This document shows, in pieces, positions 1 to 8,739 of a DNA stretch of 64,000 bases. The position numbers and the translations under genes were made by a program. Origin of the DNA: Paenibacillus methanolicus (GTDB lineage: Bacteria > Bacillota > Bacilli > Paenibacillales > Paenibacillaceae); the NCBI RefSeq assembly GCF_008124765.1, contig NZ_VNHS01000009.1, forward strand, positions 124,001-188,000. The letters run 5' to 3'. How positions within the stretch are numbered: the first letter of the stretch is position 1; every line of letters begins with the position of its first letter. The notes under the pieces were generated by a model, which worked only from the letters and a program-made list of their open reading frames with translations, searched no databases and was not told the origin of the DNA.

Positions 1-645
1 TTGCTGGCGACGGGCGTCGTCGACCGGCTCCCCGAGCTGCCGGGGCTTGCGGCATGCTTGGGCACCAGCATCTACGTGTGCCCCGATTGCGACGGGTACG
101 AAGCGACCGGCCAGCCGTCGCTCATTCTCGGCGCCGGCGATGCGGGGGCGCATATGGCGCTGACGGTCCGGTATTGGACGGACAAGCTAACGTACGTGAA
201 CCATGAACGGGCGCCGGTAGGCCCCGCGCTGCGCGAACGGATGGAAGAGCAGGGCATCCTCTACATCGAGGAGCCTATCGCGCGCGTCGAGATGGACGAA
301 GGAAATGACGCGGCCATGACGGGAATCACGCTGCAGGACGGACGGCGGTTGCGAGCGGCGACCGGGTTCGCGGCTTTCGGGGGCAACGAGGTGCGGGCCG
401 AGTTGGCCGAGCAGCTGGGCGTCCAGTTGTTCAAGAACCGGCATATTCTTGTCGACGCCCGGACGAAAATGACGAGCGTGCCCGGCGTCTGGGCCGCAGG
501 CGATATCGTCGCCCATTCGGAGCAAACGGTCATCGCGATGGGCGACGGTTCGCAGGCCGCGATCTGGATGCACAAGACGCTTCTGCACGAAGAGCTGCTG
601 GAGCGGATCCCGAAGCCGGAGCCGTTCGTCGACCTTCGCGCCTAA
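1..645 (+). CDS. Thioredoxin-reductase-like FAD/NAD(P)H oxidoreductase, C-terminal part (cut by window start)
   Basis: The frame is open from base 1, so the N-terminal FAD-binding part lies outside the window and the first codon is internal. The visible 214 residues start in the LATG segment that closes the first FAD domain. A CPDCDG motif follows (residues 28-33), in the place of the redox CxxC of thioredoxin reductases, then a dinucleotide-binding glycine loop (LILGAGDAGAHMA) and the late FAD-binding motif VPGVWAAGDI (about residues 160-169). The family transfers electrons from NAD(P)H through FAD to a disulfide or small substrate in the cytoplasm. The substrate cannot be told from this fragment. 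A hairpin terminator follows directly, so it is probably the last gene of its transcript. Confidence 0.8.
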   Translation: MLATGVVDRLPELPGLAACLGTSIYVCPDCDGYEATGQPSLILGAGDAGAHMALTVRYWTDKLTYVNHERAPVGPALRERMEEQGILYIEEPIARVEMDEGNDAAMTGITLQDGRRLRAATGFAAFGGNEVRAELAEQLGVQLFKNRHILVDARTKMTSVPGVWAAGDIVAHSEQTVIAMGDGSQAAIWMHKTLLHEELLERIPKPEPFVDLRA

Positions 646-660
646 GGATATGAACCGGCT

Positions 661-697
661 AAGAGGCTTCCATCCCTTCAGGGGAAGGAAGCCTCTT
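661..697 (+). terminator. Hairpin terminator after the oxidoreductase gene
   Basis: Perfect 11-bp inverted repeat: AAGAGGCTTCC (661-671) and GGAAGCCTCTT (687-697), with a further small CCC/GGG pairing in the loop. The T tract is weak. Its position argues against the upstream ATG at 650 being the start of the next gene. Confidence 0.7.
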
Positions 698-790
698 GCA
701 CGAGAATTCCGTTGCGGCGGATGCCGAAAGGTGCTAGGGTTGAAACCAACGACATTTTACAAATATAGAGAGAATCAGGAGGGCTTGACC

Positions 791-2518
791 GTGCTTCGGC
801 GTTTTGCATCTTACTATTTGCCGTACAAGAAACTATTCCTGCTCGACTTCGGCTGCGCCGTCGTGGCCGCGCTGCTGGAGCTCGCTTACCCGCTCGCGGT
901 GCAGTGGATGGTCGACGATCTGCTGCCGAAAGGCGACTGGTCGATGATCGCCGCGGCCGGCGCCGCGCTGCTGCTCGTGTATCTGATGAGCATGGGGCTG
1001 CAATTCATCGTCAACTACTGGGGGCACAAGCTGGGCATCAATATCGAGACGGACATGCGCCAGCAGCTGTTCAATCACGTGCAGAAGCTGTCGTTCCGCT
1101 TCTTCGACAACAACAAGACGGGCACGATCATGTCGCGGATGACGAACGACCTGTTCGAGATCGGCGAGATGTCCCACCACGGTCCGGAGGATGCGTTCAT
1201 CGCGCTGATGACGTTCGCCGGCGCCTTCTCGATCATGCTGACGGTCAACTGGCAGCTGGCGCTCATCACGTTCATCGTGGTGCCGTTCCTCATCTGGATC
1301 ATCGTGTACTTCAACCGGAAGCTGGACCGCGCCGCGACGAATATGTTCGAGCGGATCGCCGAGGTGAACAGCCGCGTCGAAGACAGCGTCTCGGGCATCC
1401 GCGTCGTCCAGTCGTTCACGAACGAGCCGCACGAGCAGGAGCAATTCCGCGTCAACAACCAGCTGTTCCGCGCGGCGAAGCTGCGCTCCTACTTGGCCAT
1501 CTCCTTCAGTTCGTCGGGCATCTACATGATGACGAAGCTGATCTCGCTGATCGTGCTCGTCTGCGGCGCCTGGTTCGCGCACGAAGGGAAGCTGACCAGC
1601 GGGGAGTTGGTCGCCTTCTTGCTGTACGTCAACATTTTCTTGAAGCCGATCGACAAGATCAACGCCTTGATGGAGTCGTACCCGAAAGGGATGGCCGGCT
1701 TCAAACGGTTCCTTCAGCTGCTCGACACCGAGCCGGACGTGAAGGACGCCCCGAACGCCGTGCCCGTCAACGGGCTGCGCGGCGATATCGAATTCCGCAA
1801 CGTGACCTTCAGCTACGAAGGCCATGCCGATGTGCTGAGCGGCATAAATTTGAACATTCGCGCAGGCGAGACGGTGGCGCTCGTCGGGCCGTCCGGCGCG
1901 GGCAAATCGACGCTGTGCAGCTTGATCCCGCGTTTCTATGAGGTGGATGGCGGAGACATCGCGATCGACGGCATCCGCATTCGCGACATGCAGCTGCGGT
2001 CGCTGCGGGCTCACATCGGGATCGTCCAGCAGGACGTGTTCCTGTTCGCCGGGACGATTCGCGAGAACATCGCATACGGCCGCTTGGGCGCCAGCGAAGA
2101 AGATATCCGCGACGCGGCGCGCCGGGCCCACCTGCTCGAGATGATCGAGGGATTGCCGGAAGGGATGGACACGGTCATCGGCGAGCGGGGGCTGAAGCTA
2201 TCCGGCGGGCAGCGCCAGCGGCTGGCAATCGCGCGCATGTTCTTGAAGAACCCGCCGATCCTCATTCTCGACGAAGCGACGTCCGCGCTGGACACCGAGA
2301 CCGAGACGATCATTCAGCAAGCGCTGACGGAGCTGGCGCATAACCGCACGACGCTCGTCATTGCCCACCGGCTGGCGACGATCCGCCATGCGGACCGCAT
2401 TCTCGTCGTGAACGAGAACGGCATCGCCGAGAGCGGCAAGCACGAGGAGCTGTTGGCGAAGGACGGCGCTTACGCAAGGCTTCACCGCGCGCAGTTCGGT
2501 CAGGCCGTGACGGTATAA
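791..2518 (+). CDS. ABC exporter, fused membrane and ATPase domains (multidrug/lipid type)
   Basis: This 575-residue half-transporter would act as a homodimer (or pair with another half) to export hydrophobic compounds or lipids at the cost of ATP. The N-terminal half has about six membrane segments (residues 10-310). The C-terminal ATPase has Walker A GPSGAGKST near residue 365, signature LSGGQRQR, Walker B ILILDEATSALD and the switch His in VIAHRL. The GTG at 791 is preferred because AGGAGGG lies 6-9 bases upstream and the resulting length is normal for the family. An earlier in-frame ATG at 650 would translate the terminator hairpin. No partner half-transporter lies next to it. The substrate is unknown. 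Confidence 0.93.
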   Translation: MLRRFASYYLPYKKLFLLDFGCAVVAALLELAYPLAVQWMVDDLLPKGDWSMIAAAGAALLLVYLMSMGLQFIVNYWGHKLGINIETDMRQQLFNHVQKLSFRFFDNNKTGTIMSRMTNDLFEIGEMSHHGPEDAFIALMTFAGAFSIMLTVNWQLALITFIVVPFLIWIIVYFNRKLDRAATNMFERIAEVNSRVEDSVSGIRVVQSFTNEPHEQEQFRVNNQLFRAAKLRSYLAISFSSSGIYMMTKLISLIVLVCGAWFAHEGKLTSGELVAFLLYVNIFLKPIDKINALMESYPKGMAGFKRFLQLLDTEPDVKDAPNAVPVNGLRGDIEFRNVTFSYEGHADVLSGINLNIRAGETVALVGPSGAGKSTLCSLIPRFYEVDGGDIAIDGIRIRDMQLRSLRAHIGIVQQDVFLFAGTIRENIAYGRLGASEEDIRDAARRAHLLEMIEGLPEGMDTVIGERGLKLSGGQRQRLAIARMFLKNPPILILDEATSALDTETETIIQQALTELAHNRTTLVIAHRLATIRHADRILVVNENGIAESGKHEELLAKDGAYARLHRAQFGQAVTV

Positions 2519-2548
2519 GAGGGTAGTTCGGCACGCAAGACGCATCAT

Positions 2549-2588
2549 AACAGACCTGCACCGGCTGCCTGGCCGGGGCGGGTCTGTT
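2549..2588 (+). terminator. Probable terminator after the ABC exporter
   Basis: AACAGACC (2549-2556) pairs with GGTCTGTT (2581-2588), and an inner CCGGC/GCCGG pairing extends the stem. Only a short T run follows. Confidence 0.6.
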
Positions 2589-2717
2589 TGGCGTTAACGC
2601 CGTCGAAATTCGCAGGGCGCGATTCATCGCCGTCCTGCATGCGAATTATCAAATATTGACATACTACCCATAACCAATGAACCTGTTCTTACCAAGCGTA
2701 GAAGGAATGATCTCGAC

Positions 2718-3491
2718 TTGACCCGGACTACTGCCATTCGCCGGCCGCAGACGTTTATTACCGCCAACGGGATCACGATGCTTACCCGCCATAACCCCTA
2801 CGTTATTTTGTGGTGGTCGGCGTCTTTTCCCGGCTTCGGTCACTTTGTGTTGAATATGTATCTGCGCGGCACGCTGCTATCCGTCGGCGAAGTCATTACC
2901 AATACGCTCGCCCATGTGAACGAGGCGATGGTGCTATCGTTCTGCGGACAGTTCGAACAGGCCAAGGCGGTCATCGATCCGACCTGGACGTACGGATATT
3001 TGATGATTTATTTCTGGGCCATGTACGACAGCTACCGCAGCGCCTCCGAGGTGAACAAGCTGACGCGCCTGGCGGAGCTCGAGAACGCGCCGATCCGGCC
3101 TTTCCATATCAGCCGGTGGTGCCTGCAATACATCGAGATCAAAAAACCGCGCGTGGCCGCGATTTGTTCGTTGATCTTCCCTGGATTGGGCCAGCTCTAC
3201 AACCATCGGCTCGACCTGGGATTCTGGGGCATGATGTGGTGGTGGATATATATCGGGAAGTCGCATCTGTACGACGGGGTGCTCGCGCTTATTAACGGCA
3301 ATCTGCGATATTCGACGGCAGTGCTAAATCCGCATTGGCTGTTATTTATGCCATCCGTGCTGGGCGGCGCCATCTACCATGCCCACCTGCAGGCCGGGGA
3401 CCATAATCGGCTGTTCAGGCTGGAGCAGCGACAGTATATGACGAATCGATATCAGGAGGCCGATATCGAGCGAATATGGAAGGGGGAGTGA
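2718..3491 (+). CDS. Multi-pass membrane protein with TM2-like PGFG/PGLG motifs
   Basis: A 257-residue protein of unknown function with about four to five hydrophobic segments. Two regions carry related motifs, SFPGFGHFVLNMYLRG (about residues 37-52) and IFPGLGQLYNHR (about 151-162). These resemble the PGLGQFY-type turn of TM2-domain proteins and suggest an internal duplication. TTG at 2718 is the likely start, with GAAGGA about 11 bases upstream. It lies two bases before the next gene, so the pair is almost certainly co-transcribed. A TTGACA hexamer occurs at 2656-2661, but no convincing -10 box was found with it. Confidence 0.7.
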   Translation: MTRTTAIRRPQTFITANGITMLTRHNPYVILWWSASFPGFGHFVLNMYLRGTLLSVGEVITNTLAHVNEAMVLSFCGQFEQAKAVIDPTWTYGYLMIYFWAMYDSYRSASEVNKLTRLAELENAPIRPFHISRWCLQYIEIKKPRVAAICSLIFPGLGQLYNHRLDLGFWGMMWWWIYIGKSHLYDGVLALINGNLRYSTAVLNPHWLLFMPSVLGGAIYHAHLQAGDHNRLFRLEQRQYMTNRYQEADIERIWKGE

Positions 3492-3493
3492 GC

Positions 3494-3961
3494 ATGCTGG
3501 TGGTCGGCTCATTTCAAATTGCGACCGAGCTGGAACAGGTGCTTGCTCTGCTGGAGAATACGGGGATCGGGCGGGACCGGATCATGGCCGTGCCGATGGA
3601 TATCGACGAGACGAACGACGCCTTGGAGCCGATACAATCCCGGGACCGGAAGGCGGGCGGCTTCGAGACGGGCATGGCCTGCGCGACCGCGTTGTCCGTC
3701 ATCGGGACGAGCCGCGGCTTCATATGGCCTTGGGGACCGATCATTTGCGGCATCATATCCGCGATAATCGGCTTCGGCTTGGGCCTGCTCCTGCACGCAA
3801 TCATCTCGCAGGCGAGAGGCGGCCGTCCGAGGAAGCCGGCAAGATTGCCGGAAGTGACGGTGCTGATCCGCTGTCAGCCGGACAGCGTGGAGGCGGTCAG
3901 AAGGTTGTTATGGCAGCATCAAGCGATCAGCGTAGGGGTCGTGCGTCGGCAGGATACATGA
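3494..3961 (+). CDS. Small conserved hypothetical membrane-associated protein
   Basis: A 155-residue protein that I do not recognise. A first soluble part (residues 1-65) starts MLVVGSF, a long hydrophobic stretch of about 25-30 residues follows (about 78-106, WPWGPIICGIISAIIGFGLG), and a C-terminal soluble part ends in a VTVLIRCQPDSVEAVRRLL segment. The two soluble ends look like halves of a small alpha/beta fold on either side of a membrane hairpin. ATG 3494 is chosen because AAGGGGGAG sits just upstream and overlaps the end of the preceding gene. An in-frame ATG at 3476 lies inside that gene. Its coupling with the TM2-like gene suggests a joint membrane function. Confidence 0.65.
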   Translation: MLVVGSFQIATELEQVLALLENTGIGRDRIMAVPMDIDETNDALEPIQSRDRKAGGFETGMACATALSVIGTSRGFIWPWGPIICGIISAIIGFGLGLLLHAIISQARGGRPRKPARLPEVTVLIRCQPDSVEAVRRLLWQHQAISVGVVRRQDT

Positions 3962-4007
3962 ACGATCCCGCCGATCCGGCAAGACGGGCGTCCGACGCGC
4001 AGCGAAC

Positions 4008-4568
4008 CTAGCCGCGACCGGCCAATTGATTGCCGCCGCGTCTGGCCGCATAATCGGTGAACGCTTTGAGCCCGCAAGCTAGCGCAATGTAACAAGGGAA
4101 GGAATAATAGTGTTCCCACGCGTAAGCATTATAGATGTTCAGCCAGATCAGCAGCGGTTCCAGGACGAAAGCGAACACGGCCGCGGCGCAGGTCGAAGCG
4201 GCGGCGAAGCCACTCCAAGATCGGAAATATTGATAAAGCAAGCTGAGTATGATGCCCAGCCCCAAATCCGCGCTGAACAACCTGGCTCCCCACGGCAGCA
4301 CCATATATGGGTAATCCCAGAGCAGTAATTCGGCGCCGACCACGTCCAGCGTAACCGCGATCAGCAGCGTGATCAGCGCGTATAGCAGCAGCAACGGCTT
4401 CTCGTTCTTGCGCGCAAGTTTGAGCCAAACCCCGATCATGACGAGGGAGGCGGTGAGCAGCAGCCACCACCTCCAGGAGAAAACAACCTCCTGCTGCCAA
4501 TACTGCCAGCGCAGATCGCTAAGCGTCTCCTGCGCGTCATAGATATCCGTCATCTTCGCGTCATCCAC
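4008..4568 (-). CDS. CBO0543-type multi-pass membrane protein
   Basis: About 186 residues with five to six membrane segments, an N-terminal QYWQQEVVFSWRWW stretch and a C-terminal WEHYYSFPCYIALA segment. This arrangement resembles the CBO0543 family found across spore-forming Firmicutes; no function is known to me for that family. GTG 4568 has a run of seven Gs about five bases upstream. GTG 4583 or ATG 4553 are alternatives. It is transcribed against its neighbours and looks monocistronic. Confidence 0.6.
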   Translation of the reverse strand: MDDAKMTDIYDAQETLSDLRWQYWQQEVVFSWRWWLLLTASLVMIGVWLKLARKNEKPLLLLYALITLLIAVTLDVVGAELLLWDYPYMVLPWGARLFSADLGLGIILSLLYQYFRSWSGFAAASTCAAAVFAFVLEPLLIWLNIYNAYAWEHYYSFPCYIALACGLKAFTDYAARRGGNQLAGRG

Positions 4569-4655
4569 GGCTGGCCCCCCCACATTTCCGTATCCCTATT
4601 TGCCGATATCATTCCCTGGCGACGGTCCGACTAGCCGAAAATTCGCCAAAACCGC

Positions 4656-4671
4656 AAACGGCCGGCCGTTT
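4656..4671. promoter_or_regulatory. Perfect 16-bp palindrome upstream of the Fsr-type pump gene
   Basis: AAACGGCCGGCCGTTT is self-complementary and followed by TT. It lies between two divergently read genes, so it could be a repressor operator for the pump gene or a short terminator-like hairpin. No regulator gene is adjacent. Confidence 0.35.
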
Positions 4672-4781
4672 TCCGTAACATGGATTGTCACCCTGCCCGG
4701 AGTGTGTTATCGTTGCTGGTATATTTTAGGGGTGCCTTCATGAGCGGCGATGCATGGAGGCGGGAAGGTGGCTGCCGTAAT

Positions 4782-6005
4782 ATGAATACGTCTTTATCTG
4801 CTGCAAAAGGAAACGCCATTCAGACCGGCATGGTTTACTCGGTGCTGCTGGCGATCAGTTCGGTGCATATGCTGAACGACACGATGCAGGCGGTCGTCAC
4901 GGCGATGTTCCCGGTCGTGCGGGAGTCGCTGCATTTGACGCTCGGCCAGATCGGGTGGATCACGTTCGCGCTCAACATGACCTCTTCGATCATGCAGCCG
5001 GTCGTCGGATTGATCTCCGACAAACGTCCGGCGCCCTGGATGCTGCCGGCGGGCATGGGGCTCAGCCTGGCGGGAATCGCGGGCCTTAGTATCGCGCCAT
5101 CATTCTTGACGCTTATGCTCGCGGTCGTATTCATCGGCCTTGGATCGGCGATTTTCCACCCGGAAGGGTCGCGCGTCGTCTATTTCGCGGCCGGCGGCCG
5201 GCGCGGCTTCGCGCAGTCGATCTATCAGGTCGGCGGCAACGCGGGCAGCGCGCTCGCGCCGCTCATGACGATCTTTATATTCGAGCCGCTCGGCCAGCCC
5301 GGCGCCATCTGGGGGACGCTGCTGGCGATTGCCGCCGTCCTCATTCTGCTGCGGGTCGTGCCTTGGTACCGGCAGCAGCTCGCGGCGAACGGCAAGCCGG
5401 TCAAGAAGAAGGCGGCCGCGGCAGCCAGCGCCGAGACGAAGCCGCTCACGAGGAACATGATCGTGTTCGCCATGACGGTGCTTGTCCTGCTCGTCTTCGC
5501 GCGTTCGTGGTACTTCTCGAGCCTCGGCACGTTCTATCAGATTTACTTGCACGACTTCAAGGGCATGTCGGTCAAAGCGGCGCAGCTGCCGATCTTCCTG
5601 TTCATGGCGGCCGGCGTGCTCGGCACGTTCTTCGGCGGCATGCTGGCCGACCGGTTCGGACGCAAGCGGATGATCCTGTTCTCCATCGCGGGGGCGGCGC
5701 CGTTCGCTCTCGCACTGCCGCACTTGCCGCTTGCGCTCGTGTATCCGATTATATTCATCCTCGGCTTCGTGCTGCTCTCCGGCTTCTCGGTCAGCGTCGT
5801 CTACGCGCAGGAGCTGGTGCCCGGCAAGGTGGGGATGGTGTCGGGTCTTATTACGGGACTTGCGTTCGGCATGGGCGCGCTCGGCGCGGTCGCGATCGGC
5901 AATGCCGGCGATCATTGGGGGCTGGACCGCGTGCTCGTCTGGGCTAGCTTCCTGCCGCTCGCCGGAGTGCTTGCGGTGCTGCTGCCCGCGGATCGCCGCG
6001 ACTAG
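4782..6005 (+). CDS. MFS efflux transporter, fosmidomycin-resistance (Fsr) family
   Basis: A proton-driven drug or metabolite exporter in the cytoplasmic membrane with about twelve hydrophobic segments. Family signs include HMLNDTMQ in the first segment, SSIMQPVVGLISDKRP after segment 2, GLGSAIFHPEGSRV in segment 4-5 and AQSIYQVGGNAGSALAP. All closely match the remembered E. coli Fsr sequence. ATG 4782 gives 407 residues, the normal Fsr length. Earlier in-frame ATGs at 4680 and 4740 would add an N-terminal tail unlike the family. A loop with an AAAAASAETK linker joins the two six-helix halves. Actual resistance to fosmidomycin cannot be inferred. Confidence 0.88.
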   Translation: MNTSLSAAKGNAIQTGMVYSVLLAISSVHMLNDTMQAVVTAMFPVVRESLHLTLGQIGWITFALNMTSSIMQPVVGLISDKRPAPWMLPAGMGLSLAGIAGLSIAPSFLTLMLAVVFIGLGSAIFHPEGSRVVYFAAGGRRGFAQSIYQVGGNAGSALAPLMTIFIFEPLGQPGAIWGTLLAIAAVLILLRVVPWYRQQLAANGKPVKKKAAAAASAETKPLTRNMIVFAMTVLVLLVFARSWYFSSLGTFYQIYLHDFKGMSVKAAQLPIFLFMAAGVLGTFFGGMLADRFGRKRMILFSIAGAAPFALALPHLPLALVYPIIFILGFVLLSGFSVSVVYAQELVPGKVGMVSGLITGLAFGMGALGAVAIGNAGDHWGLDRVLVWASFLPLAGVLAVLLPADRRD

Positions 6006-6093
6006 ATCGCGACGTCGGCAAGAGTTGCCCGCGGGAGACTAGACGACGCGAGTCGCGCTGGGGCCGGGCGGCGACCGGAAAGCCGGCCTCGCG

Positions 6094-6894
6094 TTAGCGA
6101 ACCAAGTAAGCGGGCTGCGGCAGACCGAGCCATTGCAGCGCGGACCATATACCATGTTCGGAGGAAGAAGCGGTGACATAGTTCGCCGCTTTTTTTGCTT
6201 CCGGGCATCCGTTGCCCATCGCGATCCCGATGCCGACGGCAGACAGCATCTCCAGATCGTTCAAGCCGTCTCCGAAAGCCGCGCAATCCTCGTAAGCGAC
6301 GCCGAACGCCTGCAGCAGATGGACGAGGCCCGCCGCCTTGGAGCTTGCCGCCGGCAGGAAGTCGACCGCCTGCTCATGCCAACGGATGAACCGCAGCGAG
6401 GGGAATCGGCTAATATAAAGCGCTTCTTCCTCCGCTCTCATGAAAATGTTGCCTTGATAGACCGGCGAATGCCGATAATAATCGGGATCGACTTCCGGGT
6501 ACGGCAGATTGACGGAGGCGAAGCCCGCCTCCAGGTGCGGCTCGGCCGGACGGCTGACGCAGACTTTGCCCGCGCCGCAGTAGGCGGTCATATGGCCGGC
6601 GTCGCCCGCGAACGCCGACAGCTCGCTCAGCAGATCGACAGGCATGCGATTTTCGTAGATCACGGCGCCTTCATGAACGACGTATTGGCCATTAATCGAT
6701 ACATAAGAGTGGATGCCGAGCTCTTCGCATACCCACGTGAAATCGGAGGGCGTACGGCCGGTCGCGATGGCGGTATGAACGCCGGCGGCTTGCAGCAGCG
6801 CGACCGCTTCTTTCGTCGAAGCGGGGATTTGGCTGGCGTGATCGAGCAGCGTGCCGTCAATGTCGAAGAGAACGAGCTTAGGTAGGGATTGCAT
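6094..6894 (-). CDS. Cof-type HAD-IIB sugar-phosphate phosphatase
   Basis: A 266-residue cytoplasmic phosphatase of the haloacid dehalogenase superfamily, IIB cap type. The motif FDIDGTLLD holds the nucleophile Asp11 and acid/base Asp13, AIATGR is motif II, a Lys lies in SSKAAGL (motif III), and GDGLNDLEML is motif IV for magnesium. Family members usually dephosphorylate sugar phosphates or FMN-like compounds. GAAAGGCGG lies just upstream of ATG 6894. It is divergent from a LacI-family regulator and shares the intergenic palindrome at 7019-7032, so that regulator probably controls it. Confidence 0.88.
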   Translation of the reverse strand: MQSLPKLVLFDIDGTLLDHASQIPASTKEAVALLQAAGVHTAIATGRTPSDFTWVCEELGIHSYVSINGQYVVHEGAVIYENRMPVDLLSELSAFAGDAGHMTAYCGAGKVCVSRPAEPHLEAGFASVNLPYPEVDPDYYRHSPVYQGNIFMRAEEEALYISRFPSLRFIRWHEQAVDFLPAASSKAAGLVHLLQAFGVAYEDCAAFGDGLNDLEMLSAVGIGIAMGNGCPEAKKAANYVTASSSEHGIWSALQWLGLPQPAYLVR

Positions 6895-7018
6895 GGGCGA
6901 AATCCGCCTTTCTGGTTGGAATCAGCAGCGTCACGCCCTCCGGTAGAGGTAACGCCGCTGCTGGTCGGCAAGCGCATGAAGCATGGCAAGGAGCGCTTGC
7001 AGAACCAAGCGTAAAGGA

Positions 7019-7032
7019 TGAAACGCGTTTCA
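7019..7032. promoter_or_regulatory. Perfect palindromic LacI-family operator
   Basis: TGAAACGCGTTTCA is a perfect 14-bp palindrome with the central CG typical of LacI/GalR-family operators. It lies between the divergent HAD phosphatase and LacI-family genes, 44 bases before the regulator start, so autoregulation and control of the phosphatase are both plausible. Confidence 0.75.
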
Positions 7033-7075
7033 GGTCAAGCGCAGGCCGCGAAAAAAAATGTGGGAGGGATCGAAC

Positions 7076-8056
7076 ATGGCGAATATCCGGCAGATCGCCA
7101 AGCTGGCGGGCGTATCGGTGAGCACGGTGTCGAGGGTGCTGAACGGCCATCCGTACGTATCGGAGGACAAGCGCCGGGCGGTCGAGGACGTCATGGCGAA
7201 ACTGAACTACTCGCGCAATATTAACGCCGTGCATCTGTTCCGGGGGCGGACCGATATGGTCGGGATTATGCTGCCGTCCATCAATCATCCGTATTTCTCC
7301 CGGCTGGTCGAAGGCATGTCGGACGAGGCGCTGGAACACGGCTTGCGGCTCGTTCTTTGCCAGACGGGGTACGACGAGAACGAGGAACGCCGCGCGCTTA
7401 CGTTGGTGAAGGAGAAACAGATCGACGGCTTGATCGTCTGCTCCAAATCGCTCGGCTGGTCCGAAATCGCCGCCTATCGGGCGTTCGGAGCGATTGTTTC
7501 GTGCGGCGAACAGGCGGGAGAGCCGATTCCGTCCGTCTTTACCGACCATTACCGCTCATTCGAAACGGGGATCCGATATCTCGTGGACAAAGGCCACCGG
7601 AATATCGGACTATGTATGAGCCGGTACGTGAGCAGCAGCAGCGAGCGACGGCGTGCCGCGTATTTGGACGCGCTGCGGGAGGTCGGGGAACCGTATCGCG
7701 AAGCGTGGACGTTCTACGATTGTTACGGAATCGAGAGCGGCGCGGCGGTCATGCGTCGATTGCACGCGATGGAGGAGAGACCGACGGCGATGCTCGTAAC
7801 GGGCGATCAGGTGGCCGTCGGCATGATGGCCGAAGCGGGAAAGCTCGGTTTGCGCGTCCCGGAGGATTTGGCGTTGATGGGGTTCGACAATCAACCGATC
7901 GCGGAGGTGCTGGGGCTGACGACGATCGATAATCATTTGTACGAAATGGGGCGCGAGGCGCTGCGGATGTTAAGAGGCGAGGTGACGGAGCCGGATGCCG
8001 AGGCGGATCGGCGCCGGGAGATCGTTTGTGAACTGATCGCCAGATCGACGGTTTGA
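7076..8056 (+). CDS. LacI/GalR-family transcriptional regulator
   Basis: A 326-residue repressor-type protein. The N-terminal helix-turn-helix IRQIAKLAGVSVSTVSRVLN (residues 3-22) and hinge are followed by a periplasmic-binding-protein-like effector domain (MVGIMLPSINHPYFSRLVEG onward). ATG 7076 is chosen over ATG 7058 because GGGAGGG sits 8-14 bases upstream and the HTH then begins at residue 3, as is usual. The effector is probably a sugar or sugar phosphate. The adjacent phosphatase and shared palindrome suggest a local two-gene regulon. A strong terminator follows at 8141. Confidence 0.9.
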   Translation: MANIRQIAKLAGVSVSTVSRVLNGHPYVSEDKRRAVEDVMAKLNYSRNINAVHLFRGRTDMVGIMLPSINHPYFSRLVEGMSDEALEHGLRLVLCQTGYDENEERRALTLVKEKQIDGLIVCSKSLGWSEIAAYRAFGAIVSCGEQAGEPIPSVFTDHYRSFETGIRYLVDKGHRNIGLCMSRYVSSSSERRRAAYLDALREVGEPYREAWTFYDCYGIESGAAVMRRLHAMEERPTAMLVTGDQVAVGMMAEAGKLGLRVPEDLALMGFDNQPIAEVLGLTTIDNHLYEMGREALRMLRGEVTEPDAEADRRREIVCELIARSTV

Positions 8057-8140
8057 GGGAAGATGAGTGGTTTGTTGTATATATTTAGACGATTATTAAA
8101 TATGTTTGGTGTTCTGGTGAGATAAATATTAAAACTACAG

Positions 8141-8169
8141 CCGTCTGCCGTGTTGGCAGACGGTTTTTT
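8141..8169 (+). terminator. Intrinsic terminator after the LacI-family gene
   Basis: Perfect 9-bp stem CCGTCTGCC (8141-8149) / GGCAGACGG (8155-8163), 5-nt loop, then six Ts. Confidence 0.93.
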
Positions 8170-8283
8170 CGTTATTTAGTAAAAGTGGTTGATAAAATAA
8201 AATAGATGTTTTATTATTACGTCTATAAATAAAACAAACGGAATTAGTCTTTGGCTAAATTATTGAGGAGGACTTATCGCGTT

Positions 8284-8700
8284 ATGGACAGAAGAAAAGA
8301 GTTGCAGCATGAATACGGCATGAAGAAGCGACAGATGGGCGTTTATCAAATCATCAACTCGAATAATGGCAAACGATTTATTAATTCGTCTAATTCATTA
8401 AGTTCGGTTTGGCAACGCGATCGTTTCGTGTTAGACCTCGGTTCGCACATGAACAAATCTCTTCAGGCGGAGTATTCGGCCAGCGGCGGGGCGGGCTTCG
8501 AATTCGAGGTGCTGGAGGAGCTAAAGCTCGACGATACGGTGCGTCATGATTATAAGGATATCGCGGATCCGGACGGTACCGGCGCGAACCGACTGGTGGC
8601 GATGGGGTATAGGGACGCGCTGCGCAGGTTGGAGGAGAAGTGGTTGGCGCAATTGGCGAGCTACGAACCGGAAGGCTATAACCGAAGAAGAAGCACGTGA
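8284..8700 (+). CDS. GIY-YIG nuclease-like small protein
   Basis: A 138-residue protein with a GVYQI motif near residue 20 (GIY-like) followed by NGKRFINSSNSL, in the position of the YIG half. Tyr-Ile-Gly itself is changed to FINS, so the nuclease motif is degenerate. It ends EEKWLAQLASYEPEGYN, as in small Bacillus and Paenibacillus proteins annotated as GIY-YIG family. ATG 8284 has GAGGAGGA 11 bases upstream. A TTG at 8251 precedes that site and is unlikely. The upstream DNA (8170-8250) is strikingly AT-rich compared with the rest of the window. Catalytic activity is uncertain. Confidence 0.7.
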   Translation: MDRRKELQHEYGMKKRQMGVYQIINSNNGKRFINSSNSLSSVWQRDRFVLDLGSHMNKSLQAEYSASGGAGFEFEVLEELKLDDTVRHDYKDIADPDGTGANRLVAMGYRDALRRLEEKWLAQLASYEPEGYNRRRST

Positions 8701-8739
8701 ATCGATTCGGAAAGTTCATGATGAAGGGAGTTTATTACC

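Noticed and set aside
650..790. ATG 650 as start of the ABC exporter
   Set aside because: It would translate through the terminator hairpin at 661-697, while GTG 791 has a strong AGGAGG and normal family length.
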